Shown in pieces: positions 1 through 5,565 of a stretch of DNA of 6,378 nt. The translations under genes were made by a program, and so were the position numbers. This DNA is from an uncultured Chloroflexota bacterium (lineage in GTDB: Bacteria; Chloroflexota; Anaerolineae; Caldilineales; Caldilineaceae), in contig CAIRNL010000161.1 of assembly GCA_903879975.1 (NCBI GenBank), positions 1-6,378 of the forward strand, written 5' to 3'. Position 1 is the first letter of the stretch, and each line of letters begins with the position of its first letter. Under the pieces are notes generated by a model, which saw only the letters and a list, made by a program, of their open reading frames with translations, was not told the DNA's origin and did no database searches.

Positions 1-522
1 ATTCTGCTCACGGCCCAGGGGCTGCATACGGTCGAGCATCTGATCCAGTGGACCCAATATCACATCCTCTACTGGACGATGCGCCAGTCCAATGGCCTGC
101 TCTCACCCGCCAACGCCGAATGGGTACATTTCATCTGGAACTGGCTGGTGCTGATTGTAGTGGTCGTGTTGATGGCACGCGGGATGCGCAATGGCTGGAT
201 GTGGGTGCTCCTGACCGTGGCTGCCCTCCATACTGTCGAGCACTCCTACACTTTCATCCGCTATCAGATGATCCTGCGCGAATTGACGGCGATGGACGTC
301 TTGAATGCCACCGCCCAGGGACTGCCCGGTATCATCGGCCGCGATGGCTGGCTGGCGCGTAGCGAATGGACACGCGGCACTTGGATTTGTACCATCCCCG
401 GTCTGACGACCGCCGTGCGTCTTGACATTCACTTCTGGTGGAATGTGCTGGAGATGACGTCGCTGGTCATCGCCGGCCACTATTTCCTGCGCCAGCAGAC
501 GGCGCTGGGCAAGTTCGACTGA
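1..522 (+). CDS. His-rich integral membrane protein, C-terminal part (5'-truncated)
   Basis: The frame is open from the first base of the window, so the gene starts upstream; 173 residues are visible before the TGA at 520-522. I do not recognise the family. There are about three or four hydrophobic, probably membrane-spanning segments, at roughly residues 1-15, 42-60, 66-80 and 143-163. Two similar halves are visible. LHTVEH occurs at residues 8-13 and again at 76-81, and each copy is followed by a helix containing H-F-x-W-N (residues 43-47 and 144-148). The repeated histidines, His/Glu spacing and Trp/Asn suggest a metal, haem or quinone site in the membrane, but that is inference. The loop at about residues 93-140 is hydrophilic and has a single Cys130. 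An internal ATG at 79 is not the start, because it would cut through the first repeat. The gene converges on the AraC gene, leaving 8 nt between the stops and no room for a separate terminator. Confidence 0.75.
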   Translation: MLLTAQGLHTVEHLIQWTQYHILYWTMRQSNGLLSPANAEWVHFIWNWLVLIVVVVLMARGMRNGWMWVLLTVAALHTVEHSYTFIRYQMILRELTAMDVLNATAQGLPGIIGRDGWLARSEWTRGTWICTIPGLTTAVRLDIHFWWNVLEMTSLVIAGHYFLRQQTALGKFD

Positions 523-530
523 ATCCCAAA

Positions 531-1397
531 CTACCTCCCGGTCAACGCCTGCCGCATTGCACGCGGCGTTTGCCCTGTGTAACGGCGAAACGCAGCATAA
601 AAAGCACTCAGCGACCCAAACCCAGTGCGCATGGCTACGTCGAGGACGCTGTTGTCGCCCGTCACAAGCAGGCGTTGGGACTGCGCAACCCGATACTGTA
701 AGGTATACTCCAGAATCGTCATGCCGTAGGTCTGCTTGAAACAGGTCATGGCGTAGTTTGGGTGTAGCCCTACTTCCCGGGCGACCCGCTCCACTGTCAG
801 CGGCTCCGCAAAATTATCGACGATATATCGAGCCATCCGGCTGGCTTTGCTGTCGATCTCGGCAATCTGTGGCCTGACCGATCTCGGATTCCAAGTCATG
901 GCCCAACGCCAAAGCCGTGACTCTATCTCCTTCAACGTAACCGTTGGCAGCCCTGCAGACAGTTCCTCGTGCCAGCGCGGCACTTGCAGGCAGTCGATCT
1001 GTGCGCTGGTGGCATTGAAATTCACCAAAAACTCACCCATCAAGAGAGCCTGGGTGAACGCCTCCGGCAATTTCCAGCCAAGCAAACTCTCCAATGGGAT
1101 CGTGAGAATGCAAAAGTCACAAGCTGGGTCGCGCTCGATCAGCTGATGGGGAATCGCCGCCCAGAAGATAGCCAGTTCACGCGGCGCAAGCTTGATAAAG
1201 CGCTCACGGTGCACATACGTTACCGCTCCTTCGAGCAGCAGATTCAACTCAATGTCGCTGTGGCGATGGGGAAGCGACATCAATGCCGGCTGCCAGCGCC
1301 AGCTTTGTAGACCATATGATGCAGCGGTTGGCTGCCGCTGCATCCCGGTTGACCCACTTGCCGCCAAAGCAATCTGTCGCGCCACATCCCCCCCCAC
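531..1397 (-). CDS. AraC-family transcriptional regulator, MelR-like
   Basis: This is a 288-residue sugar-type AraC regulator. The N-terminal cupin-like sensor domain has H44-R-H46 and E50, followed by LLLEG (53-57) and FWAAIPHQL (78-86). The FWA-x-x-PHQL block, RWHEEL (141-146) and LHPNYAM (211-217) resemble E. coli MelR, the melibiose-operon activator, as I remember it. The C-terminal DNA-binding domain has both helix-turn-helices, at about 200-225 and 251-278, ending with the usual G-x-TP (275-278). Length is close to MelR (about 300). The start used here is a GTG at 1395-1397, with a weak GGGA 7 nt upstream. An ATG at 1341-1343 (residue 19) is a real alternative and sits inside a perfect hairpin. 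The gene is divergent from the PhyH gene, so the 111-bp gap probably carries its targets and perhaps its own promoter. Family assignment is firm; the MelR-like subgroup is likely; the inducing sugar is unknown. Confidence 0.93.
   Translation of the reverse strand: MGGDVARQIALAASGSTGMQRQPTAASYGLQSWRWQPALMSLPHRHSDIELNLLLEGAVTYVHRERFIKLAPRELAIFWAAIPHQLIERDPACDFCILTIPLESLLGWKLPEAFTQALLMGEFLVNFNATSAQIDCLQVPRWHEELSAGLPTVTLKEIESRLWRWAMTWNPRSVRPQIAEIDSKASRMARYIVDNFAEPLTVERVAREVGLHPNYAMTCFKQTYGMTILEYTLQYRVAQSQRLLVTGDNSVLDVAMRTGFGSLSAFYAAFRRYTGQTPRAMRQALTGR
1318..1344 (-). repeat. Perfect 10-bp inverted repeat over the alternative AraC start codon
   Basis: GATGCAGCGG (1318-1327) and CCGCTGCATC (1335-1344) are exact reverse complements separated by 7 nt. 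The repeat lies in the 5' part of the AraC gene. On the gene's own mRNA the AUG at 1343-1341 is inside the first arm of the hairpin. If translation starts there, the hairpin would hide the start codon. If the upstream GTG is used, the hairpin is simply in the early coding region. Confidence 0.6.
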
Positions 1398-1411
1398 ACT
1401 AGGATCCCGGA

Positions 1412-1439
1412 AAAATCACTGAGAAATCGACAGGAAACT
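1412..1439. promoter_or_regulatory. Three 11-bp-phased direct repeats, candidate regulator site
   Basis: AAAATC (1412-1417), GAAATC (1423-1428) and GAAACT (1434-1439) are spaced exactly 11 bp apart, about one helical turn. They lie just upstream of and across the position where a -35 box would fall for the promoter at 1455-1460. AraC-family proteins bind direct repeats next to or over the -35 region, so this is a reasonable candidate site for the divergently encoded regulator. The repeats are short and the assignment is inference. Confidence 0.35.
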
Positions 1440-1454
1440 GCGCAATCATTCGGC

Positions 1455-1460
1455 TATGAT
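1455..1460 (+). promoter_or_regulatory. Candidate -10 box for the PhyH gene, inside a small palindrome
   Basis: TATGAT matches the sigma-70 -10 consensus at 5 of 6 positions and lies about 50 bp before the PhyH start. At 17-bp spacing the -35 position (1432-1437, AGGAAA) is poor, and there is no extended -10 TG. This is the pattern expected of an activator-dependent promoter. The box sits in the palindrome GCTATgATAGC (1453-1463), so the minus strand also reads TATCAT (1461-1456), a possible -10 for the AraC gene. Confidence 0.45.
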
Positions 1461-1498
1461 AGCACAACCCCGGCAACACACTCGCCACGTTCACCGAC

Positions 1499-1505
1499 AA
1501 GGAGA
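1499..1505 (+). promoter_or_regulatory. Ribosome binding site deciding between two adjacent ATGs of the PhyH gene
   Basis: AAGGAGA is a strong Shine-Dalgarno sequence. The gene opens with ATGATG. The first ATG (1509) is only 4 nt from the GGAG core and the second (1512) is 7 nt away, so the second is the better spaced and may be the true start. The difference is one methionine. Confidence 0.7.
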
Positions 1506-1508
1506 CCC

Positions 1509-2339
1509 ATGATGGCTGTTCGCATGCCCACCGCCCTTGATGACTTTCTGTTCGATCTCAATGGCTACTTGATCCTGAAAGCCGCAGCGGAACCAGAATT
1601 GCTTGCTGAACTCAATGCGGCGTTCGCTGTATTCCCACCGCTGGAGCGCGGCGATTGGTGGGGCAATGCCCAACGCCGCGACTACAACGGGGCCACCGGT
1701 TACGAGTTACACAATTGCGTCGAGGCCGGTGAACCCTTCGAAAAACTGCTCGATCACCCCAGCTGGATCGAATACGCGCGCCGCTATTGTGGCGAGCAAG
1801 GAAGTTATGTCGAAGGACTATTTGTCGACGAATGCATTGCATCGATCCGTCGCTCCGGCGGCCATCATCCTGTCCATTCCGGTGGCTACCAGGCCGCACT
1901 GCGCAACAAGTATGTCTACGAGCATGGCCTCTTCCGCTGCGGCCAGATCAACATTATCCTGGCACTGACAGACGTTGGTCCCGGCGACGGCCCTACCATG
2001 GTGATTCCGGGCAGCCATAAGTCGAATTTTCCTCACCCCAATGCCGGCGACTACGCCAAGCTCGACCGCATGGACAATCTCGACGGCGCCGTGCCGCTCT
2101 ATCTGAATGCCGGCGATGCCCTGCTCTTCGTGGATGGCATTATGCACGGCGGCAGCAGCCGGACGAACAGTGAGGGCGAGCGACGCGTGACCATCTACCG
2201 CTATGGCGTCAGCTGGGGCGCCACCCGCTATGGGTATGAGTACTCGCAGTCCCTGCTCGACCGTCTGACCCCGGAACGGCGCAAACTGCTAGAACCCGTG
2301 GCCAAAAACCGCCCGCCAGTCGCAGCAGCCGTTGCCTGA
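1509..2339 (+). CDS. Phytanoyl-CoA dioxygenase (PhyH) family protein
   Basis: This 276-residue protein has the layout of a PhyH-type Fe(II)/2-oxoglutarate oxygenase. These enzymes fold as a double-stranded beta-helix, and most hydroxylate an unactivated carbon of a small molecule. Visible signs are the N-terminal F-x-x-NGY-x-IL segment (15-23), LALTDVGPGDGPTMVIPGSHK (151-171, the most diagnostic block), AGDALLF (201-207), the distal histidine H213 in MHGGSS, and the 2-oxoglutarate-binding arginine, probably R226. The proximal iron motif appears to be H123-S-G125 rather than H-x-D. A missing acidic ligand is known from Fe/2OG halogenases, but it also occurs in uncharacterised PhyH relatives, so activity is open. 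No signal peptide is present, so it is probably cytoplasmic. It is divergent from the MelR-like regulator and followed 308 bp later by the GH2 gene in the same direction. The substrate is unknown; a sugar or glycoside-derived compound is a guess from context. Confidence 0.85.
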   Translation: MMAVRMPTALDDFLFDLNGYLILKAAAEPELLAELNAAFAVFPPLERGDWWGNAQRRDYNGATGYELHNCVEAGEPFEKLLDHPSWIEYARRYCGEQGSYVEGLFVDECIASIRRSGGHHPVHSGGYQAALRNKYVYEHGLFRCGQINIILALTDVGPGDGPTMVIPGSHKSNFPHPNAGDYAKLDRMDNLDGAVPLYLNAGDALLFVDGIMHGGSSRTNSEGERRVTIYRYGVSWGATRYGYEYSQSLLDRLTPERRKLLEPVAKNRPPVAAAVA

Positions 2340-2358
2340 CACGTCTGGACACTATAAT
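2332..2358 (+). promoter_or_regulatory. Candidate sigma-70 promoter at the end of the PhyH gene
   Basis: A perfect TATAAT lies at 2353-2358. A partial -35 (TTGCCT, 2332-2337, 4 of 6) is 15 bp upstream, which is short of optimal. Transcription would begin near 2365, at the first base of the inverted repeat at 2366-2422, so the RNA would open with that stem-loop. The -35 overlaps the PhyH stop codon. Confidence 0.35.
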
Positions 2359-2365
2359 TTGCGCA

Positions 2366-2422
2366 TCTGTTCCCTGGCGCCGACGCCCCCAAGAGGAGGG
2401 CCAAGAGGCGCCAGGGAACAGA
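2366..2422 (+). terminator. Perfect 16-bp inverted repeat; possible terminator or leader hairpin
   Basis: TCTGTTCCCTGGCGCC (2366-2381) and its exact reverse complement (2407-2422) enclose a 25-nt loop. The repeat begins 26 nt after the PhyH stop. The right arm is followed by ACTTTTCTG, a short T run two bases beyond the stem. This is compatible with an intrinsic terminator for the PhyH transcript, although the loop is long and the T tract brief. Because a TATAAT lies just upstream, it could instead be the 5' hairpin of a transcript reading into the GH2 gene, or a small RNA. Confidence 0.5.
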
Positions 2423-2546
2423 CTTTTCTGCTCCTGTTTCCAACGTCCGTGCAGTCCCACTGGGCTGGGCACCCGCGCGCTGGGATACCCCCGTTGCGGC
2501 TTGTGCAGGATAGGAGGATCGTACATCTACGCGGCGTACCTGTCCA

Positions 2547-2576
2547 TGTACAGGCGCAAATGAACAGCGGTATAAT
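2547..2576 (+). promoter_or_regulatory. Candidate sigma-70 promoter of the GH2 gene
   Basis: TGTACA (2547-2552, 4 of 6 to the -35 consensus) is 18 bp from a perfect TATAAT (2571-2576), placing the start of transcription near 2583 and leaving a leader of about 65 nt. The -35 lies in the imperfect palindrome CTGTCCATGTACAG (2540-2553, one mismatched pair), which could be an operator. This promoter would let the GH2 gene be expressed apart from the PhyH gene. Confidence 0.5.
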
Positions 2577-2591
2577 GCAAAGAGTGCCATA

Positions 2592-2608
2592 CCAAGTCCG
2601 GACGTTGG
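2592..2608. promoter_or_regulatory. Near-palindrome in the GH2 leader, operator-like
   Basis: CCAA-GTCCGGAC-g-TTGG is a palindrome with one extra base in one arm. It lies about 10-25 bp downstream of the predicted transcription start, a usual place for a repressor site. Its right half, read on the minus strand, is CCAACGTCCG, which also occurs at 2440-2449. No regulator can be assigned. Confidence 0.35.
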
Positions 2609-2636
2609 CGCTCCAAGATCCAAACGACCCAAGCTC

Positions 2637-2641
2637 AGGAG
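2637..2641 (+). promoter_or_regulatory. Ribosome binding site of the GH2 gene
   Basis: AGGAG with a 6-nt spacer to the ATG at 2648 supports that start. The protein begins MKIDLVGEWAL, the usual opening of a GH2 sugar-binding domain. Confidence 0.75.
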
Positions 2642-2647
2642 CAACAG

Positions 2648-5518
2648 ATGAAGATCGATCTCGTCGGCGAATGGGCGCTGGCGCTTGACCCTACCGATTG
2701 CGGCCAACGCGAACACTGGTTTGAGGCTGGACTGGCCGAACGGGCGAGCCGGGTCATTCTGCCTGGCTCACTGCAGGAGCAGGGGTACGGCGACGACATC
2801 ACGCTGGAGACACCCTGGACAGGGACGATTGTCGACCAGCAGTTCTTCGAGAACAGCCGCTATGCGCCCTATCGCGAGCCCGGCGCCATCCAGGTGCCAT
2901 TCTGGCTACAGCCACAAAAGTATTATGCCGGCCCAGCATGGTATCAGCGCATCGTTCGCATTCCGCGCGATTGGCAGGGTCAGCGGATCACGCTCACCCT
3001 GGAGCGGCCACACTGGGAGAGCGCAGCTTGGCTGGACAACGTGTCGTTGGGGCGCTGCGACAGCCTTGCGACGCCACACGTCTACGACCTGGGTACGAGT
3101 GTCTCACCGGGCGAATATCGGCTGACCCTCCGCGTCGACAACCGCATGCTCGTCGACGTTGGCCCCAATGCGCACAGCATGAGCGACCACACACAAAGTA
3201 ATTGGAACGGCATCATCGGGCGTATCGAGCTGGCGGCTGAGAGCCCGGCCTGGCTGCGCACCGTCCGTGTCTTCCCCAACGTAGCCACCAAGTCTGCACG
3301 CGTCAAGATTGACGTGACGAGCGTGCTCGGCAGATCGGCGAGCGGCACGGTGCGCGTGGCGGCGCGCCTCATCAACGTGCCCGATCCCAAGGCATTACCG
3401 GTCGTCAGCGCGCCATTCGGCTTCTCGGCGGCGGGCGGACTCTCAGGGCTGGACCTCTCGGCAGCCGGTGGCCATGTAGACGTCGACTATCCGCTCGGCG
3501 CCGACGCGCAGTGCTGGGACGAGTTTAGCCCGGCACTCTATGAGCTGAGCGTCGAGTTGGAGATGGTCGCCCGGGACGAGAGACCAGGGGCAGGATATGG
3601 GCAAGAGAACACGACAGAGGTAGAGGAAGTGGCGCGTGACCGGCGCGTGGTAACCTTTGGCTTGCGTGAGATCAGCACACAGGGCACACAGATTACACTG
3701 AACGGCCAGCCCATATTCCTGCGCGGGACGTTGGAATGCTGCATCTTTCCGCTGACCGGTTACCCACCCACCGATATCGACAGCTGGCAACGCATCATTC
3801 GCATCTGCAAGGCGCACGGGTTGAACCACATCCGCTTTCATTCGTGGTGCCCGCCAGAAGCAGCTTTTGTTGCCGCCGATGCACTGGGCTTCTACTACCA
3901 GGTGGAATGCCCGTCATGGGCAAACCAGGGTGCAGCCATCGGCGAAGGACGCCCGTTGGATGAGTGGCTCTACCGCGAAGGTTGGCGCTTGCTGGCCGCC
4001 TACGGCAACCATCCGTCGTTCATGATGATGGCCTACGGCAACGAACCGGCAGGACGCCACGAAGAGTTTCTGGCCGAATGGGTCACCTATTGGCGCAAGC
4101 ACGACCCACGCCGCATCCACACCGGCGGTGCGGGCTGGCCCACGATCGCCGAGAACGACTACCACAACACGCCGCACCCGCGCATCCAACACTGGGGCGC
4201 CAGCCTGGCCTCACGCATCAACGCACTGCCGCCGGAAACGATGACCGACTACCACGACTACGTTGCAACAGCCGGCAGGCCGGTCGTCAGCCATGAAATC
4301 GGCCAGTGGTGCGCCTATCCCAACTTCGCTGAAATGACAAAGTACACGGGCGTGCTCAAGCCAAAGAATTTCGAGATCTTCCAAGATTTCCTCAACGCCA
4401 ATCATATGGGCGACCAGGCGCACGACTTCTTCATGGCATCGGGCAAATTGCAGGCACTCTGTTACAAGGAAGAGATCGAGTCGGCGCTGCGCACCCCTGG
4501 CTTTGGCGGCTTCCAGTTGCTGGACCTGCACGACTTTCCCGGCCAGGGCACGGCGCTGGTCGGCGTGCTCGACCCGTTCTGGGACGAGAAGGGCTATATC
4601 ACAGCCGAGCAATTCCACCGCTTCTGCGGGCCGACGGTGCCGCTGGCTCGGCTGGTGAAACGGGTCTGGCACACGGGTGAAACACTGCACGCCAAGATCC
4701 AGATAGCGCACTTCGCTCCGGCACCACTGACGGACACAGCCATCGACTGGTCCTTGGTCGACGAAGATGGCCGTGCACTCCTGTCGGGCATGCTGGCGGG
4801 CCAGACGATCGCGGCAGCCAGTCAGCAGCTCGTCGGCACGGTCAATTGCGACCTGGCTGCCCTGCCGCCGGGACGGAGATACTCGCTCGTCGTCGGTCTC
4901 GAGGCAGGCGGCGAACGGCACGAAAATGACTGGGATGTATGGGTCTTTGCACCCAGCCTGACCATGCCGGCTCCCCCCCACGTGCTCGTGAGCAACAACG
5001 TCGAGACGGCATGGACCCATGCCCAGAACGGTGGCCACGCCTTGCTGCTCCTTGACCCGGCCCAGGTACGGACAACCAGCCAGATCGGCTTTTCCAGCGT
5101 CTTCTGGAACACAGCCTGGACGCGCAGCCAAGCTCCGCACACGCTCGGCATCCTCTGCGACCCGTCCCACCCGATCTTTGCCGATTTCCCGACCGAGTCG
5201 CATTCCAACTGGCAGTGGTGGGAGCTGATCCACGGCGCAGCAGCCATGCAGCTCGACCACCTGCCGCCGGCACTGCGCCCATTGGTGCAACCCATCGACA
5301 CCTGGTTCGAGGCACGACGCCTGGGGCTGATCTTCGAGGCGCAGGTCGGCGACGGCGCACTCATGGTGGCGTCCATGGACCTGGAGAGCAACCTGGACAG
5401 CCGCCTGGTGGCCCGACAGTTGCGCGCCAGCATACTTGCCTACATGGCAAGCGACGCATTCCAGCCAGCCCACGCGGTGACGTCCGAGGCTCTTCGACAA
5501 CTGGTCCATACAAGGTGA
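2648..5518 (+). CDS. Glycoside hydrolase family 2 (GH2) enzyme, multidomain, cytoplasmic
   Basis: This 956-residue retaining exo-glycosidase of GH2 type would release a sugar from the non-reducing end of a glycoside. Domains in order are: the jelly-roll sugar-binding domain (about 1-200, with GPAWYQR at 95-101 and QSNWNGIIGRIEL at 183-195); an Ig-like beta-sandwich (about 200-340, ending TFGLRE at 336-341); the TIM barrel (about 345-660); and a C-terminal part. In the barrel, LNGQPIFLRGT is followed by R396-F-H398-S-W, typical of GH2. The acid/base is probably E466 in YGNEP and the nucleophile E550 in VSHEIGQW, 84 residues apart (76 in LacZ). The C-terminal region (about 772-956) looks like a class I glutamine-amidotransferase-like domain, with LGILCDP (833-839) and HSNWQWWEL (852-860). 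No signal peptide is visible, so the substrate must be imported. The specificity (galactoside, glucuronide, galacturonide or other) cannot be told from sequence alone. Confidence 0.9.
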   Translation: MKIDLVGEWALALDPTDCGQREHWFEAGLAERASRVILPGSLQEQGYGDDITLETPWTGTIVDQQFFENSRYAPYREPGAIQVPFWLQPQKYYAGPAWYQRIVRIPRDWQGQRITLTLERPHWESAAWLDNVSLGRCDSLATPHVYDLGTSVSPGEYRLTLRVDNRMLVDVGPNAHSMSDHTQSNWNGIIGRIELAAESPAWLRTVRVFPNVATKSARVKIDVTSVLGRSASGTVRVAARLINVPDPKALPVVSAPFGFSAAGGLSGLDLSAAGGHVDVDYPLGADAQCWDEFSPALYELSVELEMVARDERPGAGYGQENTTEVEEVARDRRVVTFGLREISTQGTQITLNGQPIFLRGTLECCIFPLTGYPPTDIDSWQRIIRICKAHGLNHIRFHSWCPPEAAFVAADALGFYYQVECPSWANQGAAIGEGRPLDEWLYREGWRLLAAYGNHPSFMMMAYGNEPAGRHEEFLAEWVTYWRKHDPRRIHTGGAGWPTIAENDYHNTPHPRIQHWGASLASRINALPPETMTDYHDYVATAGRPVVSHEIGQWCAYPNFAEMTKYTGVLKPKNFEIFQDFLNANHMGDQAHDFFMASGKLQALCYKEEIESALRTPGFGGFQLLDLHDFPGQGTALVGVLDPFWDEKGYITAEQFHRFCGPTVPLARLVKRVWHTGETLHAKIQIAHFAPAPLTDTAIDWSLVDEDGRALLSGMLAGQTIAAASQQLVGTVNCDLAALPPGRRYSLVVGLEAGGERHENDWDVWVFAPSLTMPAPPHVLVSNNVETAWTHAQNGGHALLLLDPAQVRTTSQIGFSSVFWNTAWTRSQAPHTLGILCDPSHPIFADFPTESHSNWQWWELIHGAAAMQLDHLPPALRPLVQPIDTWFEARRLGLIFEAQVGDGALMVASMDLESNLDSRLVARQLRASILAYMASDAFQPAHAVTSEALRQLVHTR

Positions 5519-5565
5519 TGCTGAACGCAAACCTACTCATGATGCCCAATCCCAATCTTCTATGA
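5518..5565 (+). CDS. 15-codon reading frame linking the GH2 and RNase genes (tentative)
   Basis: The frame encodes MLNANLLMMPNPNLL. Its ATG shares one base with the GH2 stop (TGATG, 5516-5520). Its TGA stop overlaps the ATG of the next gene by 4 nt (ATGA, 5562-5565). Such overlaps are typical of translational coupling by ribosome re-initiation. The downstream gene has no Shine-Dalgarno sequence of its own, so ribosomes may be handed on through this short frame. The peptide may have no function. The arrangement could be chance, and the call rests on the overlaps only. Confidence 0.25.
   Translation: MLNANLLMMPNPNLL

Larger units (their letters stand above)
2340..2647 (+). other. Non-coding stretch between the PhyH and GH2 genes
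   Basis: These 308 bp hold no convincing gene. Open frames exist on both strands but have no good ribosome site, contain unrelated low-complexity protein sequence, and run into the flanking genes out of frame. What can be seen is a TATAAT and a 16-bp inverted repeat near the left end, a second TATAAT with a plausible -35 near the right end, and a near-palindrome between that promoter and the GH2 start. The GTAC tetramer occurs three times (2521, 2536, 2548). The middle part, about 2425-2515, shows little structure apart from a CCAACGTCCG 10-mer at 2440-2449 that recurs inverted at 2599-2608. Confidence 0.6.

Noticed and set aside
22..243. HxxEH in the membrane protein as an M16 (pitrilysin-like) zinc protease signature
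   Set aside because: The motif is at the start of membrane segments and occurs twice in a short repeat, with none of the surrounding M16 sequence. The resemblance is only in spacing.
523..530. A bidirectional terminator between the membrane protein and the AraC gene
   Set aside because: Only 8 nt separate the two stop codons and no hairpin with a T tract was found there.
1427..1432. TCGACA as the -35 partner of the -10 at 1455-1460
   Set aside because: It matches the consensus at 5 of 6 positions but the spacing is 22 bp, too long for a sigma-70 promoter.
2228..2716. Minus-strand and plus-strand open frames across the PhyH-GH2 gap
   Set aside because: They overlap the ends of both real genes, lack ribosome sites and show no family features; the plus-strand frame also runs through the hairpin and the GH2 promoter.
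4211..5530. A 439-codon open frame on the minus strand, opposite the GH2 gene
   Set aside because: It lies wholly antisense to a clear GH2 protein, has no recognisable motifs, and is the kind of open frame that GC-rich codon bias creates on the opposite strand.
5538..5543. CATGAT as a -10 box for the RNase gene
   Set aside because: It matches only 4 of 6 and has no acceptable -35 at 16-18 bp; the segment is better explained by the GH2-RNase junction.
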